64,000 bases of DNA, taken from positions 372,001 to 436,000 of the forward strand of contig NZ_CANMSJ010000002.1 in NCBI RefSeq assembly GCF_947500605.1, given 5' to 3'. Of this stretch, positions 54,836 to 63,423 are shown one piece after another; the stretch's first letter is position 1, and every line of letters begins with the position of its first letter. The stretch comes from an uncultured Lacinutrix sp. Its GTDB lineage: Bacteria > Bacteroidota > Bacteroidia > Flavobacteriales > Flavobacteriaceae. A model generated the notes under the pieces. The model was not told where the DNA came from, searched no databases, and was given only the letters and a program-made list of their open reading frames with translations. The position numbers and the translations under genes are program-made.

Positions 54836-55895
54836 AATTTTTAGCATAAATTACAACTCTTTTAACGACATAGAATAAACATAATAAGATAAAACCTAAA
54901 AACGGAAAAACGATTGAGTACCTATTAAGTAGTTCTACTTTTTGATGACCTACAGGCTGAAAACTTGTAATAACATCAACAAAAACATCTTCTGTAATTT
55001 TTTTCTCATCTAACCTTCTTAATTGGTCTCTTAATGCTAATTCTTTATCTAATAAAGCATACTCTTTGGTATCTGTTTTATTATCCTTTGTCATTAACAA
55101 TTCTCCAAATTGAACTGGTTGAATAGGGTTTTTTGCTTGATCTTGAAGTGCGCTAATATAAATTTCTTGAAGTTCCCCTACTTGCTTCAAACTGTTTTCT
55201 ATATTATTTCTCTGAATTTTATAAAGTAATGTATCTTTTCTCTTTTTTGAAGTAGAATACTCATTCGTGAATGCCGAATTGATTCCAAAAGATAAATTTT
55301 TAAAAATATCCTTTTTATTTGATTTTGCTGTTATTAAGAAAATACTACCAGAATATATACTTCTATTTTCTATAAACCTATCGTAATCTACTTGCTGACG
55401 CCCAAAACTATCTAATTCTCTAACAAAACTTTGATATTGCAATACTCTATCATTCTCTGTTTCTGGACCTGGTTCTATTTTAAACCCTTTAATATCTTCA
55501 ACTACAACATTAGGAGTATTCTCAGAATTAAAAATTTTACTTAATTCTTCATAGTTTTTGTTAGCAATTAATGCGTTAAAGAAACTTATATTATTAACTA
55601 ATTGAAATTTAGAATCAAAATAAGGTTTGACTAACATTTCAGATTGATACAAAACAGGCTTTGTTCTTTCTAGCGCATAACCTATTGCAAAACAAATTAA
55701 TATTACTCCTAAAATAATTTTCCAACTATTTACAAAAGTCTTAATTGTGTAAATTAGAACAGAAAAAACAGACTTAAGTATAAATGTAATAAAAGTGAAA
55801 ACATTGTTTAGAGCCTTGCCTATAAGGTTAAAAAACACTACTAAATCTACTTCCTCATTACTTGATTTTGATTCTTGATTGTTATTCTCTTTCAT
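54825..55895 (-). CDS. Wzz-like chain-length/polysaccharide co-polymerase protein 1
   Basis: A 356-residue protein with a conserved cytoplasmic N-terminal segment (EEVDLVVFFNLIGKALNNVF, about 14-33), a hydrophobic/amphipathic stretch (35-50), a membrane helix at about 57-74 (KIILGVILICFAIGYAL), a periplasmic helical domain and a second membrane helix at about 327-345. This is the layout of Wzz/PCP-1 proteins, which set glycan chain length. There is no attached tyrosine kinase and no tyrosine-rich tail. It is a paralogue of the next gene and lies directly upstream of rfbB. Confidence 0.72.
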   Translation of the reverse strand: MKENNNQESKSSNEEVDLVVFFNLIGKALNNVFTFITFILKSVFSVLIYTIKTFVNSWKIILGVILICFAIGYALERTKPVLYQSEMLVKPYFDSKFQLVNNISFFNALIANKNYEELSKIFNSENTPNVVVEDIKGFKIEPGPETENDRVLQYQSFVRELDSFGRQQVDYDRFIENRSIYSGSIFLITAKSNKKDIFKNLSFGINSAFTNEYSTSKKRKDTLLYKIQRNNIENSLKQVGELQEIYISALQDQAKNPIQPVQFGELLMTKDNKTDTKEYALLDKELALRDQLRRLDEKKITEDVFVDVITSFQPVGHQKVELLNRYSIVFPFLGFILLCLFYVVKRVVIYAKNYED

Positions 55896-55918
55896 TTATA
55901 AAATACTTTTTTTAAGAA

Positions 55919-56974
55919 CTATTTATAGTTAATTACGTGTTTATAGAATTTAAATATTGAAGTTGCTAAAGCTAAAATAATTAATGCTAAAAATGGCACT
56001 ATTATTTTAAATTTCCTATACCAAACATCTTCTAAAAGTCCTTTTTCTTTAAAAGATGATATTTTAGAAAAAATCACATCATTAACTACTAATTCTTTTT
56101 TAAGAGCATTCAATTTATTTAAAATTTCAATTTCTCTCGATAATAATTCTGCTTCTTTTGTTTCTGTTTTTTCTACTTGTAACCCCAATGAATTAGCTAA
56201 ATTAGAAGACACTGTGTTTTTCTCAGACTCTTTTTTCAAAATATCCAAGTAAGTGTTTTTCATTTTTTTAATTTCATCTAAGGTCTGTTCTAAACTTTCT
56301 TTTTCTAAAACTAAAACAGAATCTCTCTTCTTCTTTTCAAGATTAGAAAACTCATTATTTATAGATTTTGAAAGCCCTTGTTCTAATTTTTTGAAAATTT
56401 TATAATTTTTAGAACGTGCTCTTAATAAAAAGATATTAGCCGTGTAAAGGTTCCTATTTTCTAAATAGGCTTCAAAAGTAATTTTTGTTTTTGTAGCACT
56501 ATCTAATGTTTTTAAAAAGCCATTAAAACTTTCTAATTGTTCATTTTTAGATTCTGGTCCTATTTCAACTTCAAAATTAATAAGAGATTGTGCTTCTTTT
56601 TCATTTATATTAAACTGATTAGATAATTCATCAACATCCTTAACTCTAATTAAAGAGTTATAATAACTTATATTATTAATTAATTCATATTTAGATTGGA
56701 ATTTTGGAACGACAAACATCTCAGAATAAAACACTTTCTCTTTTTGAGAGTCTAAGGCATAACCTATAACTATTGCTATAATTCCAACTCCAATAATTAT
56801 TTTAATGTTTAAGAAAATTTCTCTTAATGTAGAAATAAATAATCCGTAAATAAAAACAAATATAGACTTTATAAAAAGGAAAACTTTATTGATTCCGTTT
56901 CCTATTAAATTAAAAAACACTATTAAATCGACCTCTTCATTAGTATTTTTGTTCGATGGTAATTCTTGACTCAT
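55919..56974 (-). CDS. Wzz-like chain-length/polysaccharide co-polymerase protein 2
   Basis: A 351-residue paralogue of the neighbour: EEVDLIVFFNLIGNGINKVF (13-32), membrane helix about 57-74 (KIIIGVGIIAIVIGYAL), the matching SEMFVVPKFQSKYELINNIS at about 86-105, a charged coiled coil (KKRDSVLVLEKESLEQTLDE, EAELLSREIEILNKLNALKK) and a final helix (about 327-345). The two proteins share the same order of motifs throughout, so they arose by tandem duplication but have diverged strongly. They could form a mixed oligomer or act on two different glycans. Confidence 0.72.
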   Translation of the reverse strand: MSQELPSNKNTNEEVDLIVFFNLIGNGINKVFLFIKSIFVFIYGLFISTLREIFLNIKIIIGVGIIAIVIGYALDSQKEKVFYSEMFVVPKFQSKYELINNISYYNSLIRVKDVDELSNQFNINEKEAQSLINFEVEIGPESKNEQLESFNGFLKTLDSATKTKITFEAYLENRNLYTANIFLLRARSKNYKIFKKLEQGLSKSINNEFSNLEKKKRDSVLVLEKESLEQTLDEIKKMKNTYLDILKKESEKNTVSSNLANSLGLQVEKTETKEAELLSREIEILNKLNALKKELVVNDVIFSKISSFKEKGLLEDVWYRKFKIIVPFLALIILALATSIFKFYKHVINYK

Positions 56975-56991
56975 GATTTATATTAGTCTTA

Positions 56992-58680
56992 TTAATTAAA
57001 TATTTGTTGTAATATTTTTCTAGTTATTAAGTATGTTGGCTTAACACCTGACGTACCTAATCCTCCTGAAGCTAATGTACCTCCTGTTTCTAATGGATTA
57101 TCACTAGCATAATAAGCATATCTTACTTTTACGTCGGGATTAATGCTACCGCGTACTTTTGATGCTGCTTGTATTGCTTTTTGATAATGCGCTCCTTCCA
57201 TTTCAAGACCAATAACATTCCATGTAGAATTGTAAAAGAACTTTAAAATATCTTTGTTTTGAAGCGATGTTCCTAAAACAGTAATCATACTTCCTTCAAA
57301 AACAGCAACACCTTGTCCTTCTAAATCTGCTTTATTAAGCTCGTTTTTAAATGGATAGTTATCTGCTGTTCCTTCAAAAATATGTGCCGAAGGGATCATT
57401 ATATCTCCTTTTCCTCCTTCTAGAATCCCGGCTTTTCCCATAATTGAGATAGATTCTATATTTAAATGTGTTTTCTCTTTACCATCTCCATATGGCTTTA
57501 AAAACTCGTCTATAGTTTCGTAAGCTTGCTCTCCAAATGCATAATCCATTACAAAAAGCACTGGCTCTTCACCTTTTTTATCAGCTTTTTTAATTCCAAG
57601 GTCTGTAAGGCTTAAATCTAATTTAGCTGTATCAAAAATCTGAACATTAATATTAGTTCCAGAAGTATCTTTAATATAAATCATTCCTTGCTGTAACGCT
57701 TTTTGTGTTACTTTATTTCGCAAGCTTTCGTTTTCCGAACTACTTAAATCTTCGTAAACGTGAAATATATCTTTTTTAGAGGCTAATGCTTTTAGTGCTT
57801 GTGGAGCATACAACGTGTTCATAACACTATGTAAGTTGGCACTAATAATATGGATAGGCCTTGAAAGTAAACCGTTGCTTTTTAGTGTTTCTTTTATAGT
57901 ATCTGCCCAACGTTCTCCATGAATATGATGCCCTAAGCGTTCGCGTAAAACAGGACTAAATGTAACTGTACGTTTGTTGTTATTTATAACCTCGTCTATT
58001 GCAAGTTTTCCTAACCAATAAACAATTTCTAATAATCGTTCTGGATGTTTTGTGGTTGCAAAAACAGTATAAACATCGCTAAGTTCTTTAAAAGTACGTC
58101 CTAAAATATTAGCTGTATGTGTAATCGCTATTTCGCGTTCTTGCTTAGTAAGTTTCTTTTTACTTAAAACTGCTGTCTCTAATTTAATCCAATCTCTAGT
58201 TGTAGTTCCTTTATCGTCTACAACTACGCGTTTAAATATTTTATGAGATTCTACAAACAAAAAAGTTAAGTGTGTTAAAATATCATAGATTTCACTGCGT
58301 CCGCGTGTAATTTCAATATTCATTTGCTCCTCGTCTATACGGTAGCAATTACGTCTTCTTTTTGGTGGAATAATAGCCTCAAAATGAGAGTCGGCATAAC
58401 CTTCGTCGCTTGTAAGATTAATAAAACGACACTCTTCAATACCTATTGGAAGCCTATCTATAACGTATAAAAGACCTTCTAATTCTGCTTTTTCGTCTGC
58501 AATAGATCCATAAATTTCAGGTCTTAAAACCAAAAGAGCTTCTCGTAAAGTTTCACCAGAAATACCCATAGGCTTATAGAACCCACGATTAAATAAATGT
58601 CTCATCGTAATGTACATTCTTTCAATTGCGTTCGAGCTTTCCTGCGCTCTTGTTCTTTCGTGTTTTTTTATCTTACTCAT
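56992..58680 (-). CDS. Conserved protein with nucleoside-phosphorylase-like C-terminus (possibly DUF6909)
   Basis: A 562-residue soluble protein. The N-terminal half is rich in conserved-looking charged motifs (SNAIERMYITMRHLFNRGFY, GISGETLREALLVLRPEIYG, PPKRRRNCYRIDEEQMNIEI), and HIHGERWADTIKETLKSNGL lies near the middle. The C-terminal 150 residues contain MGKAGILEGGKGDIMIPSAH (about 413-432) and NVIGLEMEGAHYQKAI (about 487-502). These resemble the GxxG...GDIxIP and xxMExA motifs of the PNP/UDP (nucleoside phosphorylase, MTA nucleosidase) superfamily. I recall the family as DUF6909 in Flavobacteria. Function unknown. Strong promoter core immediately upstream. Confidence 0.7.
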   Translation of the reverse strand: MSKIKKHERTRAQESSNAIERMYITMRHLFNRGFYKPMGISGETLREALLVLRPEIYGSIADEKAELEGLLYVIDRLPIGIEECRFINLTSDEGYADSHFEAIIPPKRRRNCYRIDEEQMNIEITRGRSEIYDILTHLTFLFVESHKIFKRVVVDDKGTTTRDWIKLETAVLSKKKLTKQEREIAITHTANILGRTFKELSDVYTVFATTKHPERLLEIVYWLGKLAIDEVINNNKRTVTFSPVLRERLGHHIHGERWADTIKETLKSNGLLSRPIHIISANLHSVMNTLYAPQALKALASKKDIFHVYEDLSSSENESLRNKVTQKALQQGMIYIKDTSGTNINVQIFDTAKLDLSLTDLGIKKADKKGEEPVLFVMDYAFGEQAYETIDEFLKPYGDGKEKTHLNIESISIMGKAGILEGGKGDIMIPSAHIFEGTADNYPFKNELNKADLEGQGVAVFEGSMITVLGTSLQNKDILKFFYNSTWNVIGLEMEGAHYQKAIQAASKVRGSINPDVKVRYAYYASDNPLETGGTLASGGLGTSGVKPTYLITRKILQQIFN

Positions 58681-58697
58681 GAAATTTCCTTAGCTCG

Positions 58698-58705
58698 CAA
58701 AGATA
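58698..58705 (-). promoter_or_regulatory. Promoter core upstream of the DUF6909-type gene and possibly the glycan locus
   Basis: TATCTTTG followed by C on the minus strand, a full match to TAnnTTTG, 17 bases before the ATG at 58680 and just before the GH3 stop. No TTG at -33. The genes downstream (Wzz pair, rfbBACD) follow with gaps of 25 bases or less, so this may drive the long transcript. Confidence 0.5.
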
Positions 58706-58708
58706 GTA

Positions 58709-60211
58709 TTATTTACGTATTATTTCTATTTTTAAAGCGTCTGCAATTTTACGGTCGTTTGCAAGACGTGGAATTTTATTTTGTCCGCCTAACTTACCAA
58801 TAGATTTCATGTAATTTTGAAATCCATTTTTTTGAATTACCGAAATTTTTAAAGGTTGCAGAACCTTACCTACAATTAAATCAAAATAATAGCTATTTTG
58901 CTTTTGTAAAGCCTGGTCTATTTTTTTCGCTAAAGCGGAAATATTTTCTGGTTCGTTTTCAAACTCAATAAACCATTCGTGATATGGTAAGCCAGATTCT
59001 GGGTTAATTTGTGGTGCAACCGTAAACTCGTTTATTCTAACCGATGTGCCATCTGTTGCTTCCTTTAATGCGTGCTCTACTTCTTTACCAATAACGTGTT
59101 CTCCAAAGGCTGAAATAAAATGTTTTATACGTCCTGAAACTATAACGCGATACGGCTTTATACTTGTAAACATAACTGTATCGCCAACATTATAAGCCCA
59201 TAACCCTGCATTTGTAGAGATTATTAAAACGTAATTTTTTCCAAGCTCGACATCTTTTATGGTCATTCGTTTTGGATGTTCTTCAAAGAATTCTTCAGCT
59301 AAAATAAATTCGTAAAACATTCCAGAATTTAACTGAAGCAACATCCCTTTTTCCTCTTGCTTATCTTGAAAAGCAAAGAAACCTTCACTTGCAGGATACA
59401 ACTCTATGCTATCTACTTTTCGACCTATTAAATTTTCGAACTTTGCTCTATAAGGTTCGTAATTAACACCTCCAAAAATAAAGAGGTTGAAGTTTTTAAA
59501 AATATCACCAACTTTTTCACCTGTTCTCTTTTGAATTTTTTCAAAATACATTTGCACCCAAGATGGAATACCAGAAATAATAGTCATGTCTTGGTTTAAT
59601 GTTTCGTCTACAACAGCATCTACTTTGGTTTCCCAATCCTCAATACAATTGGTTTCCCATGATGGCAATCTGTTTTTTTGAAGATATTTTGGAACATAAT
59701 GCGCTACAATACCAGACAGTCTTCCTAATTGCACTCCATTTTGTTCTGTTAAAATTGGACTGCCTTGTAAAAAAATCATTTTACCATCTACAAACTTGGA
59801 GTTTCCAGTTTCATGGATATATAATAAGATTGCATTTCTGGCTGCGTTGACGTGGTTAGGCATACTCTCTGCAGTAATAGGAATATATTTTGCACCAGAA
59901 GTAGTACCCGAGGTTTTTGCAAAATATAACGGCTTCCCTTTCCAAAGAATATTTTCTTCTCCGTCAACTACTCTCTCAACATACGGTTTTAATGCTTCGT
60001 AATCGCGAATAGGAACATGCTTTATATAATCGTCATGAGATTTTATTGTATTAAAACTGTGATCTTTTCCAAATGCAGTTTGAGAAGCGCCTCTAATTAA
60101 ACCTCGAAAGACTTTCTCTTGAGTTTCTACCGGATTATTAGCCCATTTTTGAACCTTTTTATATACTCGTTTTGCAAACGGTTTTGCTAAAGCTGCTTTT
60201 AATGATAACAT
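58709..60211 (-). CDS. GH3 auxin-responsive-promoter family protein (adenylate-forming)
   Basis: A 500-residue protein of the GH3 family: NPVETQEKVFRGLIRGASQT at the N-terminus, the nucleotide-binding loop FAKTSGTTSGAKYIPIT (about 94-110), SIELYPASEGFFAFQDKQEE and WAYNVGDTVMFTS. Plant GH3 enzymes join amino acids to acyl acids through an acyl-adenylate; the bacterial proteins' substrates are not known. It overlaps the hydrolase gene upstream by one base, and the 19-base palindromic repeat falls in its coding sequence near residue 425. Confidence 0.88.
   Translation of the reverse strand: MLSLKAALAKPFAKRVYKKVQKWANNPVETQEKVFRGLIRGASQTAFGKDHSFNTIKSHDDYIKHVPIRDYEALKPYVERVVDGEENILWKGKPLYFAKTSGTTSGAKYIPITAESMPNHVNAARNAILLYIHETGNSKFVDGKMIFLQGSPILTEQNGVQLGRLSGIVAHYVPKYLQKNRLPSWETNCIEDWETKVDAVVDETLNQDMTIISGIPSWVQMYFEKIQKRTGEKVGDIFKNFNLFIFGGVNYEPYRAKFENLIGRKVDSIELYPASEGFFAFQDKQEEKGMLLQLNSGMFYEFILAEEFFEEHPKRMTIKDVELGKNYVLIISTNAGLWAYNVGDTVMFTSIKPYRVIVSGRIKHFISAFGEHVIGKEVEHALKEATDGTSVRINEFTVAPQINPESGLPYHEWFIEFENEPENISALAKKIDQALQKQNSYYFDLIVGKVLQPLKISVIQKNGFQNYMKSIGKLGGQNKIPRLANDRKIADALKIEIIRK
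58925..58943. repeat. 19-base palindrome-bearing repeat, copy B
   Basis: TTTCGCTAAAGCGGAAATA is the exact reverse complement of 4373-4391. This copy is within the GH3-family coding sequence, where it is read in frame as NISALAK. Confidence 0.45.
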
Positions 60212-61107
60212 TATTTATTATGTGTTTTAAACCAATTAAAAATTAAATCATTCCTTTCTTGGTTATAGTTTGATAAGCCATGGTTTCCGCATTCAAATAT
60301 TTCGAATTTAAAATCTTGTTTATTAGATACTATTAGCGAATCTATAATCTGTTGTGCTTCATCGACTACAACTCTAGAATCATTACTTCCATGAAGGATT
60401 AAAATGGGTTCGTTTATTTTATCGTGCCAAAATACAGATGACCTTTTAATGTATTCTTCTCTAAACTGAATAGAATCTCCAATTAATGGTTTCATAACCT
60501 TATGGTACATTTCGTTTCTAAATTTAGCGCCTTTAAAAAGGTTTGTTGGTGCACCAACAACAGCAATACTATTAATGTTATCTGTTAATTTAGAAACTTG
60601 ATAAGCATTCATTCCTCCTCTAGAATAACCTAAAATATGAATGTTTTTTGCTTCTACAAAGTTTAATTCTTTTGCTATAGAAATTAGTTTTAAAATATCG
60701 TTTACATCTTTGCCTCCAAACTCATCAATGCCTTCACTAAATTTATTTCCTCTTAATTGTGAAGCTAATACCACATAGCCTTGCGAAGCTAAAAAATTAA
60801 AGTATTTATAACTGTTTTCTGTTATTGTTCCAAAATCTTTATTTCCTCCTCTGCAAAAAATTATTGCTGGTAATTTTGTATTGGTATTGTGTTGTGCTGG
60901 TTTTGCAATGAATCCTTTTATGTTTAAACCATCAGATTTATAATTAATCCTGTATAAATCTACTGTTTTACTGCTAAATGCTTCAGTTTTGTTCAAAAGC
61001 TCTTGTGAAGTAATTTTACTATTAAAAGTATTTACCTCTTCCTTTTTACATGAAAAAAATATTAAAATAATTACAACACTTGTTAATACTTGAGTTGTTC
61101 TTTTCAC
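60211..61107 (-). CDS. Alpha/beta hydrolase lipoprotein
   Basis: A 298-residue protein with a lipoprotein signal (hydrophobic 7-18, lipobox FFSC, lipidated Cys 20). The hydrolase fold of the prolyl-oligopeptidase/dienelactone-hydrolase type has PAIIFCRGGNKDFGT (oxyanion region), the nucleophile Ser 162 in GYSRGG, the acid Asp 253 in LHGSNDSRV and His 286 in FECGNHGLS. It is probably a periplasmic-side peptidase or esterase; the substrate is unknown. It shares one base with each neighbour (M23 peptidase upstream, GH3 downstream), so the three genes form one translation-coupled transcript. Confidence 0.85.
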   Translation of the reverse strand: MKRTTQVLTSVVIILIFFSCKKEEVNTFNSKITSQELLNKTEAFSSKTVDLYRINYKSDGLNIKGFIAKPAQHNTNTKLPAIIFCRGGNKDFGTITENSYKYFNFLASQGYVVLASQLRGNKFSEGIDEFGGKDVNDILKLISIAKELNFVEAKNIHILGYSRGGMNAYQVSKLTDNINSIAVVGAPTNLFKGAKFRNEMYHKVMKPLIGDSIQFREEYIKRSSVFWHDKINEPILILHGSNDSRVVVDEAQQIIDSLIVSNKQDFKFEIFECGNHGLSNYNQERNDLIFNWFKTHNK

Positions 61108-61973
61108 TATTTCTTAAAATCTATAAAATTGGTTGGGTTTACAGAATAACCATCACTCCATAATTCGAAATGTAAATGTGGCCCTGTAGAAAAATCTCCA
61201 GTATTTCCTGAGGTTGCAATTACTTCGCCTGCTTTTACTAAATCGCCTTGTTCTTTGGTAAGCGTAGCATTATGTTTATAAACGGATAATAAGCCATAAC
61301 TGTGCTCTATTAAGATAACAAATCCTGTTTCTGCAGTCCATTCCGAAAAAACGACTGTACCATCTGCTGTGGCTTTTACAGGAGTGTTTTTAGCAACGAC
61401 TATGTCTACAGCAAAATGTTTTTCTTCTGCATTATACTCTTCACTAATCTCTCCATTTACAGGTGGAAACAATACGAAATTGGTTTTAGATTTTGCTGTT
61501 TCGAAAAGGCTATATTTATCTTCCTTGTCTACTTTTGCTCTTAAAATAGAATCTGCTCTACTTGCAGATAAATCGATTTCACTTGCATCTATTTTGGCAG
61601 CTTCTATTATAGAATCTCTATTAATCTGAACAGCACTTACTTCTCCTTTTAAAACTTTTCTTATAGAAGCGTAATATTTATCGTTGTATGTAATAATTTG
61701 TTGTAAAGAATCGGTTTTATAATTAAGTTCTACTGCTTGCTTTTTTAAAGCTGTTGAAGAATAACCTGGTATGTATTCCCTTAAAGGAGTAAAAGCAATT
61801 AACAAAATGGTGAAACCTACCAGTGCTATAGATGAAACACCTAACAATACAAATACATTTAAACGTGTGAGTCTAAAAGCAAGTCTTTCTTCAAAAGTCT
61901 CTTCGTTTAATATGACCAAACGATACTTGTGAAGTAATTTTTTTGATATTTTTTTTGATTTCTTTTTTTTCAT
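61107..61973 (-). CDS. M23 metallopeptidase, membrane-anchored
   Basis: A 288-residue protein: a basic cytoplasmic N-terminus (KKKKSKKISKKLLHKYRL), one membrane helix (about 38-62), a short coiled linker and a C-terminal LytM domain. The zinc ligands are present: HxxxD at 186-190 (HFAVD) and the HxH at 266-268 (GPHLHFEL); His 234 (VYKHN) is the other catalytic His. It should cut peptide bridges of peptidoglycan in the periplasm. This contrasts with the degenerate EnvC-like protein at the other end of the window. A promoter core lies 14 bases upstream. Confidence 0.92.
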   Translation of the reverse strand: MKKKKSKKISKKLLHKYRLVILNEETFEERLAFRLTRLNVFVLLGVSSIALVGFTILLIAFTPLREYIPGYSSTALKKQAVELNYKTDSLQQIITYNDKYYASIRKVLKGEVSAVQINRDSIIEAAKIDASEIDLSASRADSILRAKVDKEDKYSLFETAKSKTNFVLFPPVNGEISEEYNAEEKHFAVDIVVAKNTPVKATADGTVVFSEWTAETGFVILIEHSYGLLSVYKHNATLTKEQGDLVKAGEVIATSGNTGDFSTGPHLHFELWSDGYSVNPTNFIDFKK

Positions 61974-62268
61974 AATCTATGTTATAACAAATATAAAAAA
62001 GGCTTTTTGGTAAAGCATTTTAAAAAGGTTTTTTTTATATAATTTATAGTTAAAATAAATTAAAACGCTGTTTTTTAGATGTTTATAAAAAACATAGAAT
62101 ACATTATTTTATAAAAACAAGGACACTTACTTTGTATTTGTTCTTTATTATCTGTTGCTTTGATTCAAATACTCAAGCACATGTTATATTTATTAATTAG
62201 AATTTCATTTATAAAATCTCTTAATAAAAAAGACATATTATTATTAACTTATTAATGGTCTTAAAATT
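61974..62268. other. Divergent intergenic region (295 bases)
   Basis: Between the M23 gene (minus) and the HlyD gene (plus). Besides the -7 element of the M23 gene it holds a 9-bp all-A/T-rich hairpin (62069-62077 with 62086-62094). It also holds a plausible plus-strand promoter: TTG at 62132-62134, 20 bases, then TTGCTTTG at 62155-62162 (one mismatch to TAnnTTTG). Only trivially short ORFs are present (for example 11 codons from 62080); no double-glycine precursor peptide is visible. Confidence 0.5.
61988..61995 (-). promoter_or_regulatory. -7 element upstream of the M23 peptidase gene
   Basis: TATATTTG on the minus strand, 14 bases before the ATG at 61973; no TTG at -33. Confidence 0.4.
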
Positions 62269-63423
62269 ATGAATGAAAATAATATTTTTCCAGAAGATAT
62301 TTTACATAACACAGTAGAATATCATATCGCAAAGCACAGCAAAAAAACAAATCTTATATTTTGGATTATTTTTTTAGTGCTTGCAAGCGCGTTAGCTGCT
62401 TTACCTTTTATTTATGTAGATATTTATACCACTAGCCGTGGCATTATTACATCTCATGAAAAACCAGTTACTTTATTCGCTCCTATAAGTGGTCGTGTTA
62501 CCTACTTTAATTTAGTTGAAAACCAATCGGTTTCTAAAGGAGACACGCTACTGGTTGTTAACCAAAAGATTTTAGATGAACGTGATCATTTAATTGACTC
62601 CCAAAAAGAAGATACTGAGAATTTTATTTCAGATTTAGAATTATTAATTAAAGGAAATTATTCTAAACTCAAAACAAAACAATACAAGAAAAACTATTTA
62701 AAATTCCAACAGCAGTTATTTAATATCAACACAATTATTAAAAACTCACAAGCAGAATTTAATCGTTCAAAAACACTTTTTGAAAAAGATGTTATCGCAA
62801 AGTCTGAATATGATAATGCTTTACTAGAATTAAATAAGCTAAAAAATGACAGAACGAACATTTACAAACAAGCTCAATTAACTTGGCAAACAGAATTAAC
62901 AGACTACGAACAGTCTTTAGAAAACTTAGATTCAAATAAAAAGCAACTTAAAGAAGAAAAAGATATGTATGTTTTAATTGCACCTATAGATGGAGAATTA
63001 ATAAATGTACAAGGTTTTAATTTAGGTAGTATTTTAAGTGCCGGAACTAACTTAGCCAATATTTCTCCAAGTAAAAATTTGATTATAGAGTCTTTTTTAT
63101 CGCCTTCAGACATTGGATATATAGATGAAGGTATTGAGGCTAAATACCAAATAGACTCCTACAACTCTAACCAATGGGGATTTGCAACTGGTGAAATTAC
63201 AGAAGTTGGTAAAGACATCGTTCAAATAAACAATTCTAATATTTTTAAAGTAAGAAGCTCCCTAAACGAAAAATATCTTTCGTTGGTTAATGGTGCTCGT
63301 GGTGATTTAAAAAAAGGAATGACTGTTACAAGTAGATTTTTTTTAACACGTAGAAGTTTATTTCAATTATTATTTGATAGCATAGACGATTGGTTTAACC
63401 CTTATAACAATAAAAATGAGTAA
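62269..63423 (+). CDS. HlyD-family membrane fusion protein
   Basis: A 384-residue protein with a cytoplasmic N-terminus, one membrane helix (about 29-50), a split lipoyl/barrel-sandwich domain (RGIITSHEKPVTLFAPISGR, about 57-76, and VLIAPIDGELINVQGFNLGS) flanking a long coiled-coil hairpin (about 95-225), and a C-terminal beta-barrel. This is the adaptor of type I or bacteriocin-type exporters, linking the inner-membrane ABC transporter to an outer-membrane TolC-like channel. Its stop overlaps the start of the following C39 ABC exporter gene by eight bases. Confidence 0.92.
   Translation: MNENNIFPEDILHNTVEYHIAKHSKKTNLIFWIIFLVLASALAALPFIYVDIYTTSRGIITSHEKPVTLFAPISGRVTYFNLVENQSVSKGDTLLVVNQKILDERDHLIDSQKEDTENFISDLELLIKGNYSKLKTKQYKKNYLKFQQQLFNINTIIKNSQAEFNRSKTLFEKDVIAKSEYDNALLELNKLKNDRTNIYKQAQLTWQTELTDYEQSLENLDSNKKQLKEEKDMYVLIAPIDGELINVQGFNLGSILSAGTNLANISPSKNLIIESFLSPSDIGYIDEGIEAKYQIDSYNSNQWGFATGEITEVGKDIVQINNSNIFKVRSSLNEKYLSLVNGARGDLKKGMTVTSRFFLTRRSLFQLLFDSIDDWFNPYNNKNE

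Noticed and set aside
59599-60002. Two overlapping plus-strand frames (83 and 68 residues) inside the GH3-family gene
   Set aside because: Antisense shadows of a strongly supported gene.
62080-62115. Possible leader peptide or precursor upstream of the HlyD gene
   Set aside because: Only 11 codons, no Gly-Gly motif, and no spacing to a start signal.
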